This document shows, piece by piece, positions 25,784 to 35,524 of a DNA stretch of 64,000 nt. The stretch spans positions 1 to 64,000 of the forward strand of contig NZ_MORL01000021.1 of NCBI RefSeq assembly GCF_001870735.1, given 5' to 3'. The stretch is from Arsenicibacter rosenii. GTDB taxonomy: Bacteria > Bacteroidota > Bacteroidia > Cytophagales > Spirosomataceae. The translations under genes were made by a program, and so were the position numbers. Position 1 is the first letter of the stretch; each line of letters starts with the position of its first letter. The notes under the pieces were generated by a model. The model had not been told where the DNA came from. It did no database searches and worked only from the letters and a program-made list of their open reading frames with translations.

Positions 25784-26458
25784 TTATGTACCATCCCCCG
25801 CATCCAGCCGCTTCGGTTGCGCCCTGACCTCGTCGTAATGTTGGGTAAGCTCCTCCAGTTTGCGCTGTTCGGTTTCGGGCAGTTGCAGTTGCCAGCCCAT
25901 AGAGGCCGCGAGCTGATACATCATGTACTGAATCTGATTGTTGGCAATGCGCGGCAGATCGCTTTGCATCGCCCTGTCGTTCATCGCTTTTTTTGCCTCG
26001 TCCAGAATCCGGGTGTAGTCCTCACTACTGAAATGATTCAGCCAACCCGCCCGGATGTCGTAGAACTGATAATCGGTATCAATGGATAGTACTTCCGGCT
26101 CGGGAAAATACTCGATGATCAGTTTTTTCTCACCCGGCTTGTTATGTACATGGTCGATATGCCGGAACCGGACTTTACGAAAATCATACCCGACCAATAC
26201 TTTCGCCTTCGCAATCAGCATGGCTTTCTTGGGGTCGTTGAACATATACAGAATCGATTTCTGATCCTGATAGTTATAAATCTCGGAAAAATAGCCCTCT
26301 GCCATCACCACCTTGAATACCTTTTCGATCCGTTCGAGCAGGAGAGTGACTTCGCTGCGTTTCTCGCGGACAGCGGCCTCTCCGCGCCGTGCACTGGCGA
26401 TGGCAAAACCGACCCCCGTACCGGTCAGCAGGATTAAAAACGTACTTAGAAAATCCAT
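25784..26458 (-). CDS. DUF4230 domain-containing protein
   Basis: Protein of 224 residues. One N-terminal membrane segment (residues 4-22, LSTFLILLTGTGVGFAIAS) is followed by a DUF4230 domain, recognised by the segments AKAKVLVGYDFRKVRF, IEYFPEPEVLSIDTDYQFYD and FSSEDYTRILDEAKKAM. The last 45 residues are charged. It is a predicted inner-membrane protein with its domain in the periplasm. The family has no known function. It lies downstream of rny but is separated from it by a terminator, so it is probably its own transcript. Confidence 0.8.
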   Translation of the reverse strand: MDFLSTFLILLTGTGVGFAIASARRGEAAVREKRSEVTLLLERIEKVFKVVMAEGYFSEIYNYQDQKSILYMFNDPKKAMLIAKAKVLVGYDFRKVRFRHIDHVHNKPGEKKLIIEYFPEPEVLSIDTDYQFYDIRAGWLNHFSSEDYTRILDEAKKAMNDRAMQSDLPRIANNQIQYMMYQLAASMGWQLQLPETEQRKLEELTQHYDEVRAQPKRLDAGDGT

Positions 26459-26490
26459 TTCATGTGGTTTTGCAATACTCTATAGACGCA

Positions 26491-26534
26491 AAAACGGTCC
26501 ATACACGCTGTTGGAAAAGCCTGTATGGACCGTT
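26491..26534 (-). terminator. Intrinsic terminator of rny
   Basis: AACGGTCCATACA at 26493-26505 pairs with TGTATGGACCGTT at 26522-26534. On the minus strand a TTTTT run follows. Confidence 0.85.
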
Positions 26535-26547
26535 AAACTTACTAAAC

Positions 26548-28122
26548 TTACTTCGCGTAAGCAACCGAACGCATTTCCCGGATAACCGTTACTTTGATCT
26601 GGCCCGGATACTGCATTTCTTTTTCGATTTTCTGCGAAATATCAAAGGACAGTGTGCTCGCGCGTTCGTCGCTAACCCGCTCCGCATCAACCAGAACACG
26701 GAGTTCGCGGCCGGCCTGGATAGCATAACACTTGGTAACGCCCTGGAAGTTGGTAGCCAGTTCTTCGAGCTCTTTCAGCCGCTTGATATACGACTCCATC
26801 ATTTCGCGGCGTGCGCCCGGACGGGAACCCGACACGGCATCACATACCTGAACGATCGGCGAAATCATGGTGGTCATCTCAATTTCATCGTGGTGTGCCC
26901 CGATGGCGTTGCAGACTTCGGCATTTTCCTTGTATTTCTTGGCGAGTTCCATGCCCAGAATCGCGTGCGGCAGCTCCTGTTCTTCGTGCCATACCTTACC
27001 GATGTCGTGGAGCAGACCGGCCCGTTTCGCCAGTTTAGCGTTCAGACCCAGCTCGGCTGCCATGGTTGCGCACAGTTTGGCCACCTCGCGGGAGTGCTGG
27101 AGCAGGTTCTGCCCGTAGCTCGACCGGAAGCGCATCCGGCCCACCATCTTAATCAGTTCAGGGTGTAGCCCGTGGATTCCCAGGTCAATCACCGTACGTT
27201 CGCCGATTTCAACGATTTCGTCTTCGATGTTCTTGCGGGTTTTCGCCACAATTTCTTCGATCCGGGCCGGGTGAATACGGCCGTCCTGGACGAGCCGGTG
27301 AAGCGATAAACGCGCAATTTCGCGGCGGACAGGATCGAAGCCTGAAATAATAATGGCTTCAGGCGTGTCATCAACGATGATTTCGACACCGGTAGCGGCT
27401 TCGAGTGCCCGGATATTCCGGCCTTCGCGCCCGATGATTTTGCCTTTTACGTCGTCCGATTCGATGTTGAAGACCGATACGCAGTTTTCAATGGCGTGTT
27501 CGGTAGCCGTCCGTTGAATGGTCTCAATAACCACCTTTTTGGCTTCTTTGGTAGCCGTCAGCTTGGCTTCTTCAACAATATTTTTGATGTATGAAGCCGC
27601 GCGCGAATCGGCTTCGGCTTTCATATTGCTGATCAGTTGATCACGGGCCTGCTCAGACGTCAGATTGGCGATTTTCTCCAGTTGCTCAATTTGCTGAGCC
27701 CGCATTTTTTCAACTTCATCTTTCTTCTTTGTCAGACTTTCCGCCTGCTGCGTAAGCTGATTTTTCTGCTGGTCGAGTTCTGTTTCCCGGCGTTTGTTCT
27801 GATCCAGCATCTGGTTGAGCTGCTGCTCGCGCTGTTTCAGCTTGTTTTCGTTCTGAAGCAGGATCTGCTTCTTCCGGTTACTTTCCTCTTCAAATTCGGC
27901 TTTGAGTTTCAGGTATTTTTCTTTGGCTTCAAGAATCCGGTCTTTCTTGATGTTTTCGGCCTGGACTTCGGCGTTTTTAACGATGGATACTGCACGGTCT
28001 TCAGCTTCCTGCTGGCGCTTACTAAGTGCTTTATTTAGTCGTTTTTGCCCGAAATAAAGGCCGATCGCGAGAATCAGCGCGTTATCAAGAAGTATGGCGA
28101 GCCAAAATGTTGTGTTCTCCAT
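26548..28122 (-). CDS. rny: Ribonuclease Y
   Basis: Membrane-anchored endoribonuclease that starts mRNA decay, 524 residues. An N-terminal membrane segment (6-24) is followed by a long coiled coil (30-200) and a KH domain with [10 protein letters not shown] (227-236). The HD domain contains H343 (LQHSREV) and the metal-binding pair H372-D373 (LLHDIGKV). All expected parts are intact. It is downstream of zapA in a conserved gene order and has a 215-bp leader that contains a small hairpin (GTTGGG-TAAA-CCTAAC on the minus strand). Confidence 0.97.
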   Translation of the reverse strand: MENTTFWLAILLDNALILAIGLYFGQKRLNKALSKRQQEAEDRAVSIVKNAEVQAENIKKDRILEAKEKYLKLKAEFEEESNRKKQILLQNENKLKQREQQLNQMLDQNKRRETELDQQKNQLTQQAESLTKKKDEVEKMRAQQIEQLEKIANLTSEQARDQLISNMKAEADSRAASYIKNIVEEAKLTATKEAKKVVIETIQRTATEHAIENCVSVFNIESDDVKGKIIGREGRNIRALEAATGVEIIVDDTPEAIIISGFDPVRREIARLSLHRLVQDGRIHPARIEEIVAKTRKNIEDEIVEIGERTVIDLGIHGLHPELIKMVGRMRFRSSYGQNLLQHSREVAKLCATMAAELGLNAKLAKRAGLLHDIGKVWHEEQELPHAILGMELAKKYKENAEVCNAIGAHHDEIEMTTMISPIVQVCDAVSGSRPGARREMMESYIKRLKELEELATNFQGVTKCYAIQAGRELRVLVDAERVSDERASTLSFDISQKIEKEMQYPGQIKVTVIREMRSVAYAK

Positions 28123-28337
28123 TTGCTCTATGCAATTTAGGTTGAACCATATAGTTAGGTTTACCCAACCGAATCAGCGTAGGGGCGGCTAATAATCAGG
28201 CCGAATGAGCAGAGAGAGATACAGCGTTATGCGTAAATGAAGGAGTTTTCCGGTAATTAATGCAATTGAGTATAATTCTGTACAACAATAAATTTCTTTA
28301 TTAAACAAAATGATAATAATTACCTTTTACTCCATTA

Positions 28338-28628
28338 CTATGGCACGAGTGCCGGTGTGATAATCTGATCCAACTGAGTAATGCGATCAACGACCAGCCG
28401 TTGCAGGCGTTGCATCTGTTCTTCACCTTTCTGACGGGCAACCAGACAGTCAACGGCAATCATGGCCAGAATGTCCTGTGTGTCACGGGCTCCTAATTTG
28501 CGGTAATGCTCAATCCGCTCCTCAAGGATTTTTTCCGCCTTGCGAACATAGGCTTCCTCTCCTGGTTGCGATTTCAACCTGTAATCTCTGTCGGCAATTT
28601 TTATGCGGATAGATAGCTGGTCTTCCAT
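28338..28628 (-). CDS. zapA: Cell division protein ZapA
   Basis: Small FtsZ-ring stabiliser, 96 residues, usual length. The N-terminal beta-hairpin domain has LSIRIKIADRDYRLKS and the C-terminal helix (about 30-90) contains EERIEHYRKLGARDTQDILAMIAVDCL, typical of the family. ZapA tetramers bundle FtsZ filaments at mid-cell. It lies between the coiled-coil protein at 28689 and rny, the order seen in many Bacteroidota. Confidence 0.92.
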   Translation of the reverse strand: MEDQLSIRIKIADRDYRLKSQPGEEAYVRKAEKILEERIEHYRKLGARDTQDILAMIAVDCLVARQKGEEQMQRLQRLVVDRITQLDQIITPALVP

Positions 28629-28688
28629 CGCTGTATAGGCTGCAAAGGCACTGAATTCTTATGTTTTTGAACCAGAGCGCTTTAAGGT

Positions 28689-29027
28689 TTATGACATATT
28701 ACTCAGGTGTTCAATACACCGTTCGATCTCCCGGATATACTCATCAAGTCGTTTCTTAAATTCCGCGCTTGCTGCTGTATCAGCCAGGTTGTTAATTACA
28801 ATCTTACCAAAATCTTTTGAATTTGGAAAATGCGGTTGTGCACTTGATTGTTTTTTCTGTAACTGTTTTACTAACTTTTCCTGTTCACGATTAACTCGTG
28901 TGAGGCGTTTGTTTTCTTCTTCCAGATCTTTGATTCGTTCCGAAAGCCGTTCTGCATGATCAGCCAATCGGGCAACCTTATGCTCGAACGACTCAACGAA
29001 TGCAACAAGCTGAACTTCGGTAACCAT
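28689..29027 (-). CDS. Coiled-coil protein between pheT and zapA
   Basis: Protein of 112 residues, strongly helical. Residues 15-60 form a heptad-patterned coiled coil (VARLADHAERLSERIKDL, then EEENKRLTRVNREQEKLVKQ). A short linker and a second helix (70-112) end with the basic/acidic RLDEYIREIERCIEHLSN. It has no membrane segment. Its place before zapA suggests a division partner similar in form to ZapB, but that is inference from position and shape only. Confidence 0.75.
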   Translation of the reverse strand: MVTEVQLVAFVESFEHKVARLADHAERLSERIKDLEEENKRLTRVNREQEKLVKQLQKKQSSAQPHFPNSKDFGKIVINNLADTAASAEFKKRLDEYIREIERCIEHLSNMS

Positions 29028-29128
29028 ACAAAGTGTTTGGGAAGTAACGGCAAACGGTAAGGCAATGATGTGATGAAATTAGCGTAAAACCGCATAAATT
29101 CCATTATCATGCCTTACCTGAAGGAAAA

Positions 29129-31570
29129 TTATTTCCGGATAAGCGCACCCAGATCCCGTTCAAAAGCACTCATGAGCCGTTGCATTGTTTTATCAATAAC
29201 AGCGTCATTTAATGTCTGAGACGGATCCTGAAGCGTGAAACTAACCGAATAGGATTTCTTGCCCGCTTCCAGTTTATCGCCTTCGTATACGTCAAAAACA
29301 TTTATTGAACGGAGTAATTTTTTTTCTGTCTGGGCCGCAATCCGCCGGATTTCAGCAAAGGTTACGGCTTTGTCGAGCACCAAGGACAGATCACGGCGCA
29401 CCTCAGGGAATTTCGGTACTTCTTCGTACAGGGCTTTCCCCGAATACAGTTTCACCAGTGCCTGCCAGTCGAAATCGGCATAGAATACGGGCTGTTTGAT
29501 ATCAACCAGCTTCGTTAGTTTGGGATGTACCAGCCCGAAGCTGACAATGGGTTTCTTATTTGTCAGGTAAGTGAGGCCATACTGGAAAAGAGCCGTGTCG
29601 GCCGGCTGCTGATCAATCTGCTTGATCCGCAGAGCGCTCAATACCCGCTGTACGGCCGCCGCCAGATCCTGGAAGCTTACCGGTTGGCTCTTCTGAATCC
29701 AGCTTTCTCCTTGCTGACTGCCGACAAGTGCCAGGCTAAGCCGTGGCGTTTCGACATACCTTCGGCCATGGTCGGTATCTTTGCGGTGATACACCTTCCC
29801 GAATTCAAAAATCTTCAGATCTTTCTGACGGCGGTTCAGGTTATACACCAGCGTTTCCAGCGAGGAGAAAAGCATGCTTTGCCGCATTACCGACAACTCT
29901 TCGCTCAGCGGATTCAATAACGTTACATCAGTGCCCGGCAACGTCTCCCGGATGGCTTCGTGATAAGCCGGACGGGTCAGTGACAAGGTCAGTGTTTCGA
30001 TAAAGCCGTTTGAGGCCAGCATTGCACTGATCCGCGCCTGAAGCTGGTTGCTGTCGATTGCCGGAAACTCCGACAGGGAGTCGGCTCTCAGGTTGTCTGA
30101 TAGCGGAACGTTTTCAAAACCGTGAATCCGCAGGATCTCTTCGATCACATCAGCCTCGCGCGTTACATCAACGCGGTACGGCGGCACAACGGCAATAAAC
30201 TGCGTTTCGGTTTGCTCTTCGGCGCGGATATCCAGGCTTTCAAGAATCTGGTGGATGCGTTCATGCTCCAGCTTGATGCCAATCAGCCGGTCAATGTTTC
30301 GGTAGCGCACCAATACCCGGAAATCGGCGATGGGCTCCGGATATAGGTCGGTAATGTCTGAGCTTACCACGCCACCGGCTACCTCCTGAATCAGCAGGGC
30401 CGCGCGCTTCAGGGCAAACACCGGCAGATTCGGGTCGGTACCGCGCTCGAAGCGGAAAGCGGCGTCGGTTTTCAGCCCATGCTGCTGTACGGTTTTCCGG
30501 ATGCTGGCCGGTGAGAAGTAGGCCGATTCGAGAAAAATGCGGGTAGTACGAGGGCTAACCCCTGATTTGCTGCCACCAAACACCCCGGCAATACACATAC
30601 CGGCTTCCGCGTCGTTGGCCGAGCCATTGCAGATCATCAGGTCGGTGGCTGCCAGTTTACGTTCAACACCATCAAGGGTAACAAACGGCGTGCCTTCCGG
30701 CAGGGTCTTCACCACTACCTGGCCGCCAATGATCTGATCGGCGTCAAAGGCATGCAGGGGCTGACCCAGTTCGTGGCAGACATAATTGGTTACGTCAACA
30801 ACGTTATTGATCGGATTCAGGCCAATGCTGATCAATCGTTTTTTGAGCCAGTCGGGCGATTCGGTAACGGTCAGGCCGGATATAGTCAGACCGGCATATC
30901 TTGGGCTGGCTTCCGGTGTTTCCACCCGTACGTCGAGCGTCAGACCGGTGTTGGCAACGGTAAAGGCGTCGACCGAAGGCAGTGTGAGCGGCCGGTTGAG
31001 CGCCGCTTTCAGGTCGCGGGCAACGCCCCAGTGCGAGGCAGCGTCAACACGGTTCGGCGTCAGCCCGATGACAATCTGATAATCGGGTTCCAGACCGAAG
31101 TACCGGGCGGCCGGTGTGCCGTTGGGCAGGTCCGTATCCAGGACCATAATACCCGCATGCGATTCGCCAAGGCCGATTTCATCTTCCGCACAGATCATGC
31201 CTTCCGACGCTGCACCACGGATTTTGGCTTTTTTGATCGTAAACGGTTCGCCGCTGGCCGGATAGAGAGTTGCCCCGACGAGGGCTACAATTACTTTCTG
31301 GCCGGCACGTACGTTTGGTGCCCCACAGACAATATTCAGCGGCTGGCCGGTGCCGGCATCAACCGTTGTTACGCTCAGTTTATCGGCGTCGGGGTGTCTT
31401 TCACACGTCAGCACTTCGCCGACAACCACTCCGGCGAGGCCACCCCGAATGGTTTCGATAGTCTCAATACCTTCTACTTCCAGCCCTGTTCCGGTCAGCC
31501 GGCGACCTACTTCTTCTGGTGATTCAGGTAGGTCAATGAACTGTTGAAGCCATTTATACGAAATATTCAT
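29129..31570 (-). CDS. pheT: Phenylalanyl-tRNA synthetase beta subunit
   Basis: Beta subunit of the alpha2-beta2 synthetase that charges tRNA-Phe, 813 residues, full length. The N-terminal EMAP-like tRNA-binding domain (40-150) is followed by the B3/B4 editing domain (about 210-385), the B5 domain (400-475) and the catalytic-like core. The C-terminal anticodon-binding FDX-ACB domain starts near 720 with YEEVPKFPEVRRDLSLVLD. pheS is not adjacent, as is common in Bacteroidota. It has its own likely promoter just after the DUF1684 gene stop. Confidence 0.97.
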   Translation of the reverse strand: MNISYKWLQQFIDLPESPEEVGRRLTGTGLEVEGIETIETIRGGLAGVVVGEVLTCERHPDADKLSVTTVDAGTGQPLNIVCGAPNVRAGQKVIVALVGATLYPASGEPFTIKKAKIRGAASEGMICAEDEIGLGESHAGIMVLDTDLPNGTPAARYFGLEPDYQIVIGLTPNRVDAASHWGVARDLKAALNRPLTLPSVDAFTVANTGLTLDVRVETPEASPRYAGLTISGLTVTESPDWLKKRLISIGLNPINNVVDVTNYVCHELGQPLHAFDADQIIGGQVVVKTLPEGTPFVTLDGVERKLAATDLMICNGSANDAEAGMCIAGVFGGSKSGVSPRTTRIFLESAYFSPASIRKTVQQHGLKTDAAFRFERGTDPNLPVFALKRAALLIQEVAGGVVSSDITDLYPEPIADFRVLVRYRNIDRLIGIKLEHERIHQILESLDIRAEEQTETQFIAVVPPYRVDVTREADVIEEILRIHGFENVPLSDNLRADSLSEFPAIDSNQLQARISAMLASNGFIETLTLSLTRPAYHEAIRETLPGTDVTLLNPLSEELSVMRQSMLFSSLETLVYNLNRRQKDLKIFEFGKVYHRKDTDHGRRYVETPRLSLALVGSQQGESWIQKSQPVSFQDLAAAVQRVLSALRIKQIDQQPADTALFQYGLTYLTNKKPIVSFGLVHPKLTKLVDIKQPVFYADFDWQALVKLYSGKALYEEVPKFPEVRRDLSLVLDKAVTFAEIRRIAAQTEKKLLRSINVFDVYEGDKLEAGKKSYSVSFTLQDPSQTLNDAVIDKTMQRLMSAFERDLGALIRK

Positions 31571-31594
31571 GCAAGGACAAATTCAATGAAAAGG

Positions 31595-31602
31595 CAAAAA
31601 TA
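31595..31602 (-). promoter_or_regulatory. Minus-7 element of pheT
   Basis: TATTTTTG on the minus strand (TAnnTTTG), 24 bp before the pheT start codon. No clear TTG upstream. Confidence 0.4.
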
Positions 31603-31605
31603 AGA

Positions 31606-32232
31606 TTAATGTTCTACATACCGTTCACCCGCCTTCACCGGAATTGATAATGTATTTTCGGCAGGGGGCAATGGGCAGGCATAATTCGGATTGTAGGCGC
31701 AGTAGGGATTGTAGGCCGCATTAAAGTCGATGATAACCTGATTGCCGGTCATGTTGGCAGGTTCAAGGTCAATATACCGGCCACCGCCGTAGGTTTCATG
31801 ACCGGAAGTGGCGTCTTTAAAAAGTATGGAAAAGTTTTCTTTCTGCTTCACAATCAATAGTCTGTGAATGTCGCCGCCCAGGCTGAAAACGGCATGCGCA
31901 TATTTTTCGTATACTTCTTCACTGCCGTCACTCAGCTGAACAACCATCTTCTGTGTTTTGTCGGCGAACGGTTCAAGCCTGGCATCCACACGGTACGCCA
32001 GATCAGCCGGGAAGTAGGACAAGCCTTTAAATTGAGTTTTATCTGTAAACGGTGATTCGGCACTGGTTTTGAAATAGGAATCTTTTTCGGCTCTTTCTGC
32101 TTTAATTTGTCGTGCAAAGACTTCCGGTGAGATATTACCGGATGATGTCTTTGTATCTCTAAATAGTAAAAAGTAAACTAATGCCACTGCAATGACGCCG
32201 ATTGTTAGGAAAATCAAGCCTTTTCTAGTCAT
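31606..32232 (-). CDS. DUF1684 domain-containing protein
   Basis: Protein of 208 residues with an N-terminal membrane segment or signal (residues 4-24, GLIFLTIGVIAVALVYFLL). The C-terminal part contains the DUF1684 hallmarks YGGGRYIDLEP and FNAAYNPYCAYNPNYACPLP followed by PAENTLSIPVKAGE. The two cysteines in that motif are conserved in the family. It probably acts in the periplasm, with unknown function. It is divergent from the sugar cluster at 32314 and upstream of pheT. Confidence 0.85.
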   Translation of the reverse strand: MTRKGLIFLTIGVIAVALVYFLLFRDTKTSSGNISPEVFARQIKAERAEKDSYFKTSAESPFTDKTQFKGLSYFPADLAYRVDARLEPFADKTQKMVVQLSDGSEEVYEKYAHAVFSLGGDIHRLLIVKQKENFSILFKDATSGHETYGGGRYIDLEPANMTGNQVIIDFNAAYNPYCAYNPNYACPLPPAENTLSIPVKAGERYVEH

Positions 32233-32269
32233 ATTATGTTGAATTGTGGTCTTTTGAGCAAATATCCGA

Positions 32270-32277
32270 TAAATTTG
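32270..32277 (+). promoter_or_regulatory. Minus-7 element of the FdtA-like operon
   Basis: TAAATTTG (TAnnTTTG), 37 bp before the start codon at 32314. The nearest TTG is 23 bp upstream, slightly long. Confidence 0.5.
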
Positions 32278-32313
32278 CTTTTGAAATTTTAATAGGTTTT
32301 TAATCCGGTTCGT

Positions 32314-32706
32314 ATGTCCAAAGTTTTACAGCTACAAACATTTTCGTCCGATAAAGGTAATCTAACCGTTTTTGAAAATATTATTCCTGGTGAAATCAGG
32401 CGGGTATTTTACATTTACGGAGCAGGAGATGCTACCCGGGCCGGTCATAGGCACGTGCGGACATGGTGTGCGCTGATTTGTATTGCCGGTAGTTGCCGGG
32501 TATACTCAAATAACGGTATTGAAGAGGAGGTTTTCACGCTGGATAAACCTGATCAATGCCTGATTCTGGAGCCACAGGACTGGCATACTATGGATCAATT
32601 TTCGGATGATGCCATTCTGCTGGTACTGGCTAATGAGCTTTATGATAAAGACGACTACATCTACGAACCTTATCCCAACACTAAAACACAGCCAGAGCTG
32701 GCATGA
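32314..32706 (+). CDS. FdtA/QdtA-like sugar 3,4-ketoisomerase (WxcM-like cupin)
   Basis: Cupin of 130 residues. It matches the WxcM/FdtA family, with the glycine-histidine core [20 protein letters not shown] (43-62) and the downstream LEPQDWHTM motif. FdtA converts dTDP-4-keto-6-deoxyglucose to the 3-keto isomer, which an FdtB-type aminotransferase then aminates. An FdtB-like gene overlaps its stop by 4 bp. Whether the product is dTDP-Fuc3N or a related 3-amino sugar cannot be told from sequence. No rmlA or rmlB is present in the window. Confidence 0.85.
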   Translation: MSKVLQLQTFSSDKGNLTVFENIIPGEIRRVFYIYGAGDATRAGHRHVRTWCALICIAGSCRVYSNNGIEEEVFTLDKPDQCLILEPQDWHTMDQFSDDAILLVLANELYDKDDYIYEPYPNTKTQPELA

Positions 32707-33794
32707 TCCCTTTTCTGGATTTAATGCGTTTAAACGAACGCTACACTGACGCCCTTCAGCAGGCAACCAATCGTGTTGTACAATCCGGATGGTATATTTT
32801 AGGTAAGGAACTGGCCGCTTTTGAAGCGGCCTTTGCTGCTTATTGCCAGACCGGTTATGCTATCGGGGTTGCCAACGGACTGGAGGCGCTGGTTCTGGTC
32901 CTGAAAGCATGGGATTTTCCGGCCGGAAGTGAGGTCCTTGTTGCCTCAAATGCCTACATTGCCTCTATCCTGGCCATTACACAGGCAGGGTTGAAGCCCG
33001 TACTGGTTGAGCCTGATCCACAGACGTATACACTGAGTGCAGAACACCTGCGGGATGCCCTGACGCCTAAAACAAAAGCCATTCTGCCCGTTCACCTGTA
33101 CGGTCGCTGCTGCGATATGGCGGCCATTAATGAGGTTGCCGCAGAAGCCGGTCTGCTTGTACTGGAAGATGCCGCGCAGGCCCATGGTGCCATGTATCAG
33201 GGAAAACGCGCCGGTAATCTCGGCGACGCGGCCGGCTTTAGTTTCTATCCGACAAAAAACCTGGGTGCGCTGGGCGATGCCGGAGCCATCACGACCAACG
33301 ATGCTAATCTGGCCGATAAACTGCTCTTCTGGCGCAATTACGGTTCTAAACAAAAGTACGTAAACCAGTACAAAGGCCATAACAGCCGTCTTGACGAAAT
33401 GCAGGCCGCCATCCTGACCGCTAAACTGGCTTATCTGGAAGCGGAAAATAAGTACCGCCGCAGGCTGGCCGAACGCTACCTCACTGCCCTTAAACACCCT
33501 GTGCTGGGATTGCCACCTTCCGACCGCATTCACGACGATGTCTGGCATTTGTTTGTGGTAACACATCCGGAACGGGATCGCTTCCGCGCGTATTTGCTGG
33601 AAAAAGGCATACAGACCGATATCCATTATCCGACGCCGCCACACCGGCAGGAGGCCTATCCGGAATTTAATCAGCTGACGCTGCCCGTTGCCGACAAACT
33701 GCATCGGGAAGTGATCAGCCTGCCCCTGAATCCGGCCCTGACAGAAGCGCAGCAGGCGTATATTATCGAAACCATTAACCAGGCTACCGTATGA
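32703..33794 (+). CDS. DegT/DnrJ/EryC1/StrS aminotransferase, FdtB-like
   Basis: PLP-dependent sugar aminotransferase of 363 residues. The PLP lysine is K185 ([17 protein letters not shown]), and the aspartate contacting the cofactor ring nitrogen is D156 ([10 protein letters not shown]). The end segment [12 protein letters not shown] and the LPLNPAL motif are typical. It should place an amino group on C3 of a dTDP-6-deoxy-hexulose made by the preceding FdtA-like enzyme. The start overlaps the previous stop (ATGA), showing translational coupling. Confidence 0.9.
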   Translation: MIPFLDLMRLNERYTDALQQATNRVVQSGWYILGKELAAFEAAFAAYCQTGYAIGVANGLEALVLVLKAWDFPAGSEVLVASNAYIASILAITQAGLKPVLVEPDPQTYTLSAEHLRDALTPKTKAILPVHLYGRCCDMAAINEVAAEAGLLVLEDAAQAHGAMYQGKRAGNLGDAAGFSFYPTKNLGALGDAGAITTNDANLADKLLFWRNYGSKQKYVNQYKGHNSRLDEMQAAILTAKLAYLEAENKYRRRLAERYLTALKHPVLGLPPSDRIHDDVWHLFVVTHPERDRFRAYLLEKGIQTDIHYPTPPHRQEAYPEFNQLTLPVADKLHREVISLPLNPALTEAQQAYIIETINQATV

Positions 33795-34759
33795 AACCAT
33801 ACCTGAGTGTGGTGATTCCGGTTTATAAAAGCGAAAGCACCATCCGGCGGCTGGTCGAACAGCTTCAGGTATGGCTGGCACAACTGGCGTTTGAGGTCGT
33901 ACTGGTGAACGACGGCAGCCCCGATAACTCCGAAGCGGTGTGCCGTAGGCTGGCCGGCGAATTTGCGAATGTACAGTTTGCCTCTCTGCGCCGGAATTTC
34001 GGTGAGTTTAATGCCGTACTGTGCGGCCTGACACTCGCCAGGGGCGACTTTGCCGTGATCATTGACGATGATTTCCAGAATCCGCCCGAAGCTATACTGA
34101 CCCTGCTGGCAACGGCAGAAACAACCGGTGCGGATGTCGTTTATAGCCGGTATGCTGAAAAAAAGCACGCGTTGTACCGGAATCTGGGCAGTCAGTTTCT
34201 GAACTATTGTACCACATGGCTGCTCAGCAAACCCAAAGACCTGTATCTGTCGAGTTTTAAGCTGATCCGGCGCGAGGTCATCGACGAAATCGTTAAATAC
34301 CAGGGGCCTTATCCCTATATCGACGGCCTGATTTTCCGGGTCACCCGGTCGGTGACCAGTGTTGTGGTGCCGCATCATGCGCGGGAAGAGGGCCAGTCAA
34401 ATTACACGTGGCGTAAGCTTATTTCTCTGACACTGAATGTGTTTTTCGGGTACTCGGCCTTGCCGCTCCGGCTGTTGCTGGGGCTTGGTACGGTTGTTTT
34501 CGGGATCTCCCTGGGGCTTGGCCTGCTGCTGATCATTGGCGGTCTGACCGGCTGGTTGGCTATACAGACCTGGCTGGTCGTTATCTGGGTTGTTTTGTTC
34601 CTGGCAGGTTGTCAGCTCATGGTGCTGGGGATACTGGGCGAATACCTTGGTAAACTGTTTCTGGCGCATAGCGGGCAACCGCCGTTTGTCATAAAATATC
34701 ATCTCAACGGCAGCGGCAACGAGCCATGCCAAAACAAGGGAAAAGTTGATCGGACGTAG
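33791..34759 (+). CDS. Glycosyltransferase family 2, polyprenyl-phosphate type
   Basis: Protein of 322 residues with a GT2 catalytic domain (1-225). The metal site is D92-D94 in the [10 protein letters not shown] segment, and the opening is [11 protein letters not shown]. Two membrane helices follow at about 232-262 and 267-295. This is the form of GtrB/ArnC/DPM1-like enzymes that transfer a sugar onto a polyprenyl phosphate at the inner membrane. It overlaps the aminotransferase stop (ATGA). Together with its neighbours it would load an amino sugar on a lipid carrier. The acceptor glycan is unknown. Confidence 0.9.
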   Translation: MKPYLSVVIPVYKSESTIRRLVEQLQVWLAQLAFEVVLVNDGSPDNSEAVCRRLAGEFANVQFASLRRNFGEFNAVLCGLTLARGDFAVIIDDDFQNPPEAILTLLATAETTGADVVYSRYAEKKHALYRNLGSQFLNYCTTWLLSKPKDLYLSSFKLIRREVIDEIVKYQGPYPYIDGLIFRVTRSVTSVVVPHHAREEGQSNYTWRKLISLTLNVFFGYSALPLRLLLGLGTVVFGISLGLGLLLIIGGLTGWLAIQTWLVVIWVVLFLAGCQLMVLGILGEYLGKLFLAHSGQPPFVIKYHLNGSGNEPCQNKGKVDRT

Positions 34760-35519
34760 TGAAGAGTACGAAAAAATGTTTCGGCTCGAAGAACAGTTGT
34801 GGTGGTACCGCATTCTGCACGAAAGCGTGTTAAAAGCCATTCAGAAGCGGTTTGGAAACCGGCGCGATATCCGGATTTTTGATGCCGGCTGCGGCACCGG
34901 TGGCCTGCTCCATTTTTTGAAACGACACGGATATGCACAGATTCAGGGAGTAGACGGGTCGGCCGACGGCGTCGCATTTTGCCGGGAGCGGACACTGCAT
35001 GTCGATCTGCTGGACCTGACCCGGCTCGAAGCCTATCAGCCTGACACAACCATCGGGCAGTTTGATGTGGTAGTATGCGATGATGTGTTCTGCTATTTTG
35101 ATGATCAACAGCTCACTAAACTAATCCTTGAACTGGGAAAACGCCTCAAACCCGATGGCCTGCTGATTTCGAACAACAATGCGTTCAATGTATTTTGGGG
35201 AAGCCATGATCTGGCTGTTGGCAGCAAACGACGGTTTGTGCGGCAGGATTTTGCCCGGTTGTTGCCCGGAACCGCCATGCAGATACAGTTTTCAACGTAC
35301 TGGAGTTTATTCTTGTCGCCGTTAATTCTGGCTGTCCGGCAGTTACAGGCACTGAAACTGCGTCTGGGAGCCAGGCCGGAAGAGCAGGGGTCCGACGTTT
35401 ACATGCCCGGCGAGTGGATCAATAAGGTGCTGTACGGGCTGGTCCGGTTCGAACGGACTGTGCTTCCCCGAACGCCTTTCGGAAGTTCGTTGTTCCTGGT
35501 ATTAACGAAGACAAACTAA
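34746..35519 (+). CDS. Class I SAM-dependent methyltransferase
   Basis: Methyltransferase of 257 residues. Motif I is IFDAGCGTGGLLHFL near residue 41, and the acidic post-motif is VVCDDVFCYFDD near 107. The start is TTG at 34746, overlapping the GT2 gene by 14 bp. It is preferred over the ATG at 34776 because the EYEKMFRLEEQLWWYR segment right after it is characteristic of this family. The target is unknown, but position suggests methylation of a lipid-linked or nucleotide sugar. It ends 5 bp before ribE. Confidence 0.85.
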   Translation: MIGRSEEYEKMFRLEEQLWWYRILHESVLKAIQKRFGNRRDIRIFDAGCGTGGLLHFLKRHGYAQIQGVDGSADGVAFCRERTLHVDLLDLTRLEAYQPDTTIGQFDVVVCDDVFCYFDDQQLTKLILELGKRLKPDGLLISNNNAFNVFWGSHDLAVGSKRRFVRQDFARLLPGTAMQIQFSTYWSLFLSPLILAVRQLQALKLRLGARPEEQGSDVYMPGEWINKVLYGLVRFERTVLPRTPFGSSLFLVLTKTN

Positions 35520-35524
35520 CGATT

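Noticed and set aside
28123-28337. 6S RNA next to zapA
   Set aside because: No long hairpin with a central bubble could be built by eye; listed only as a check in the findings.
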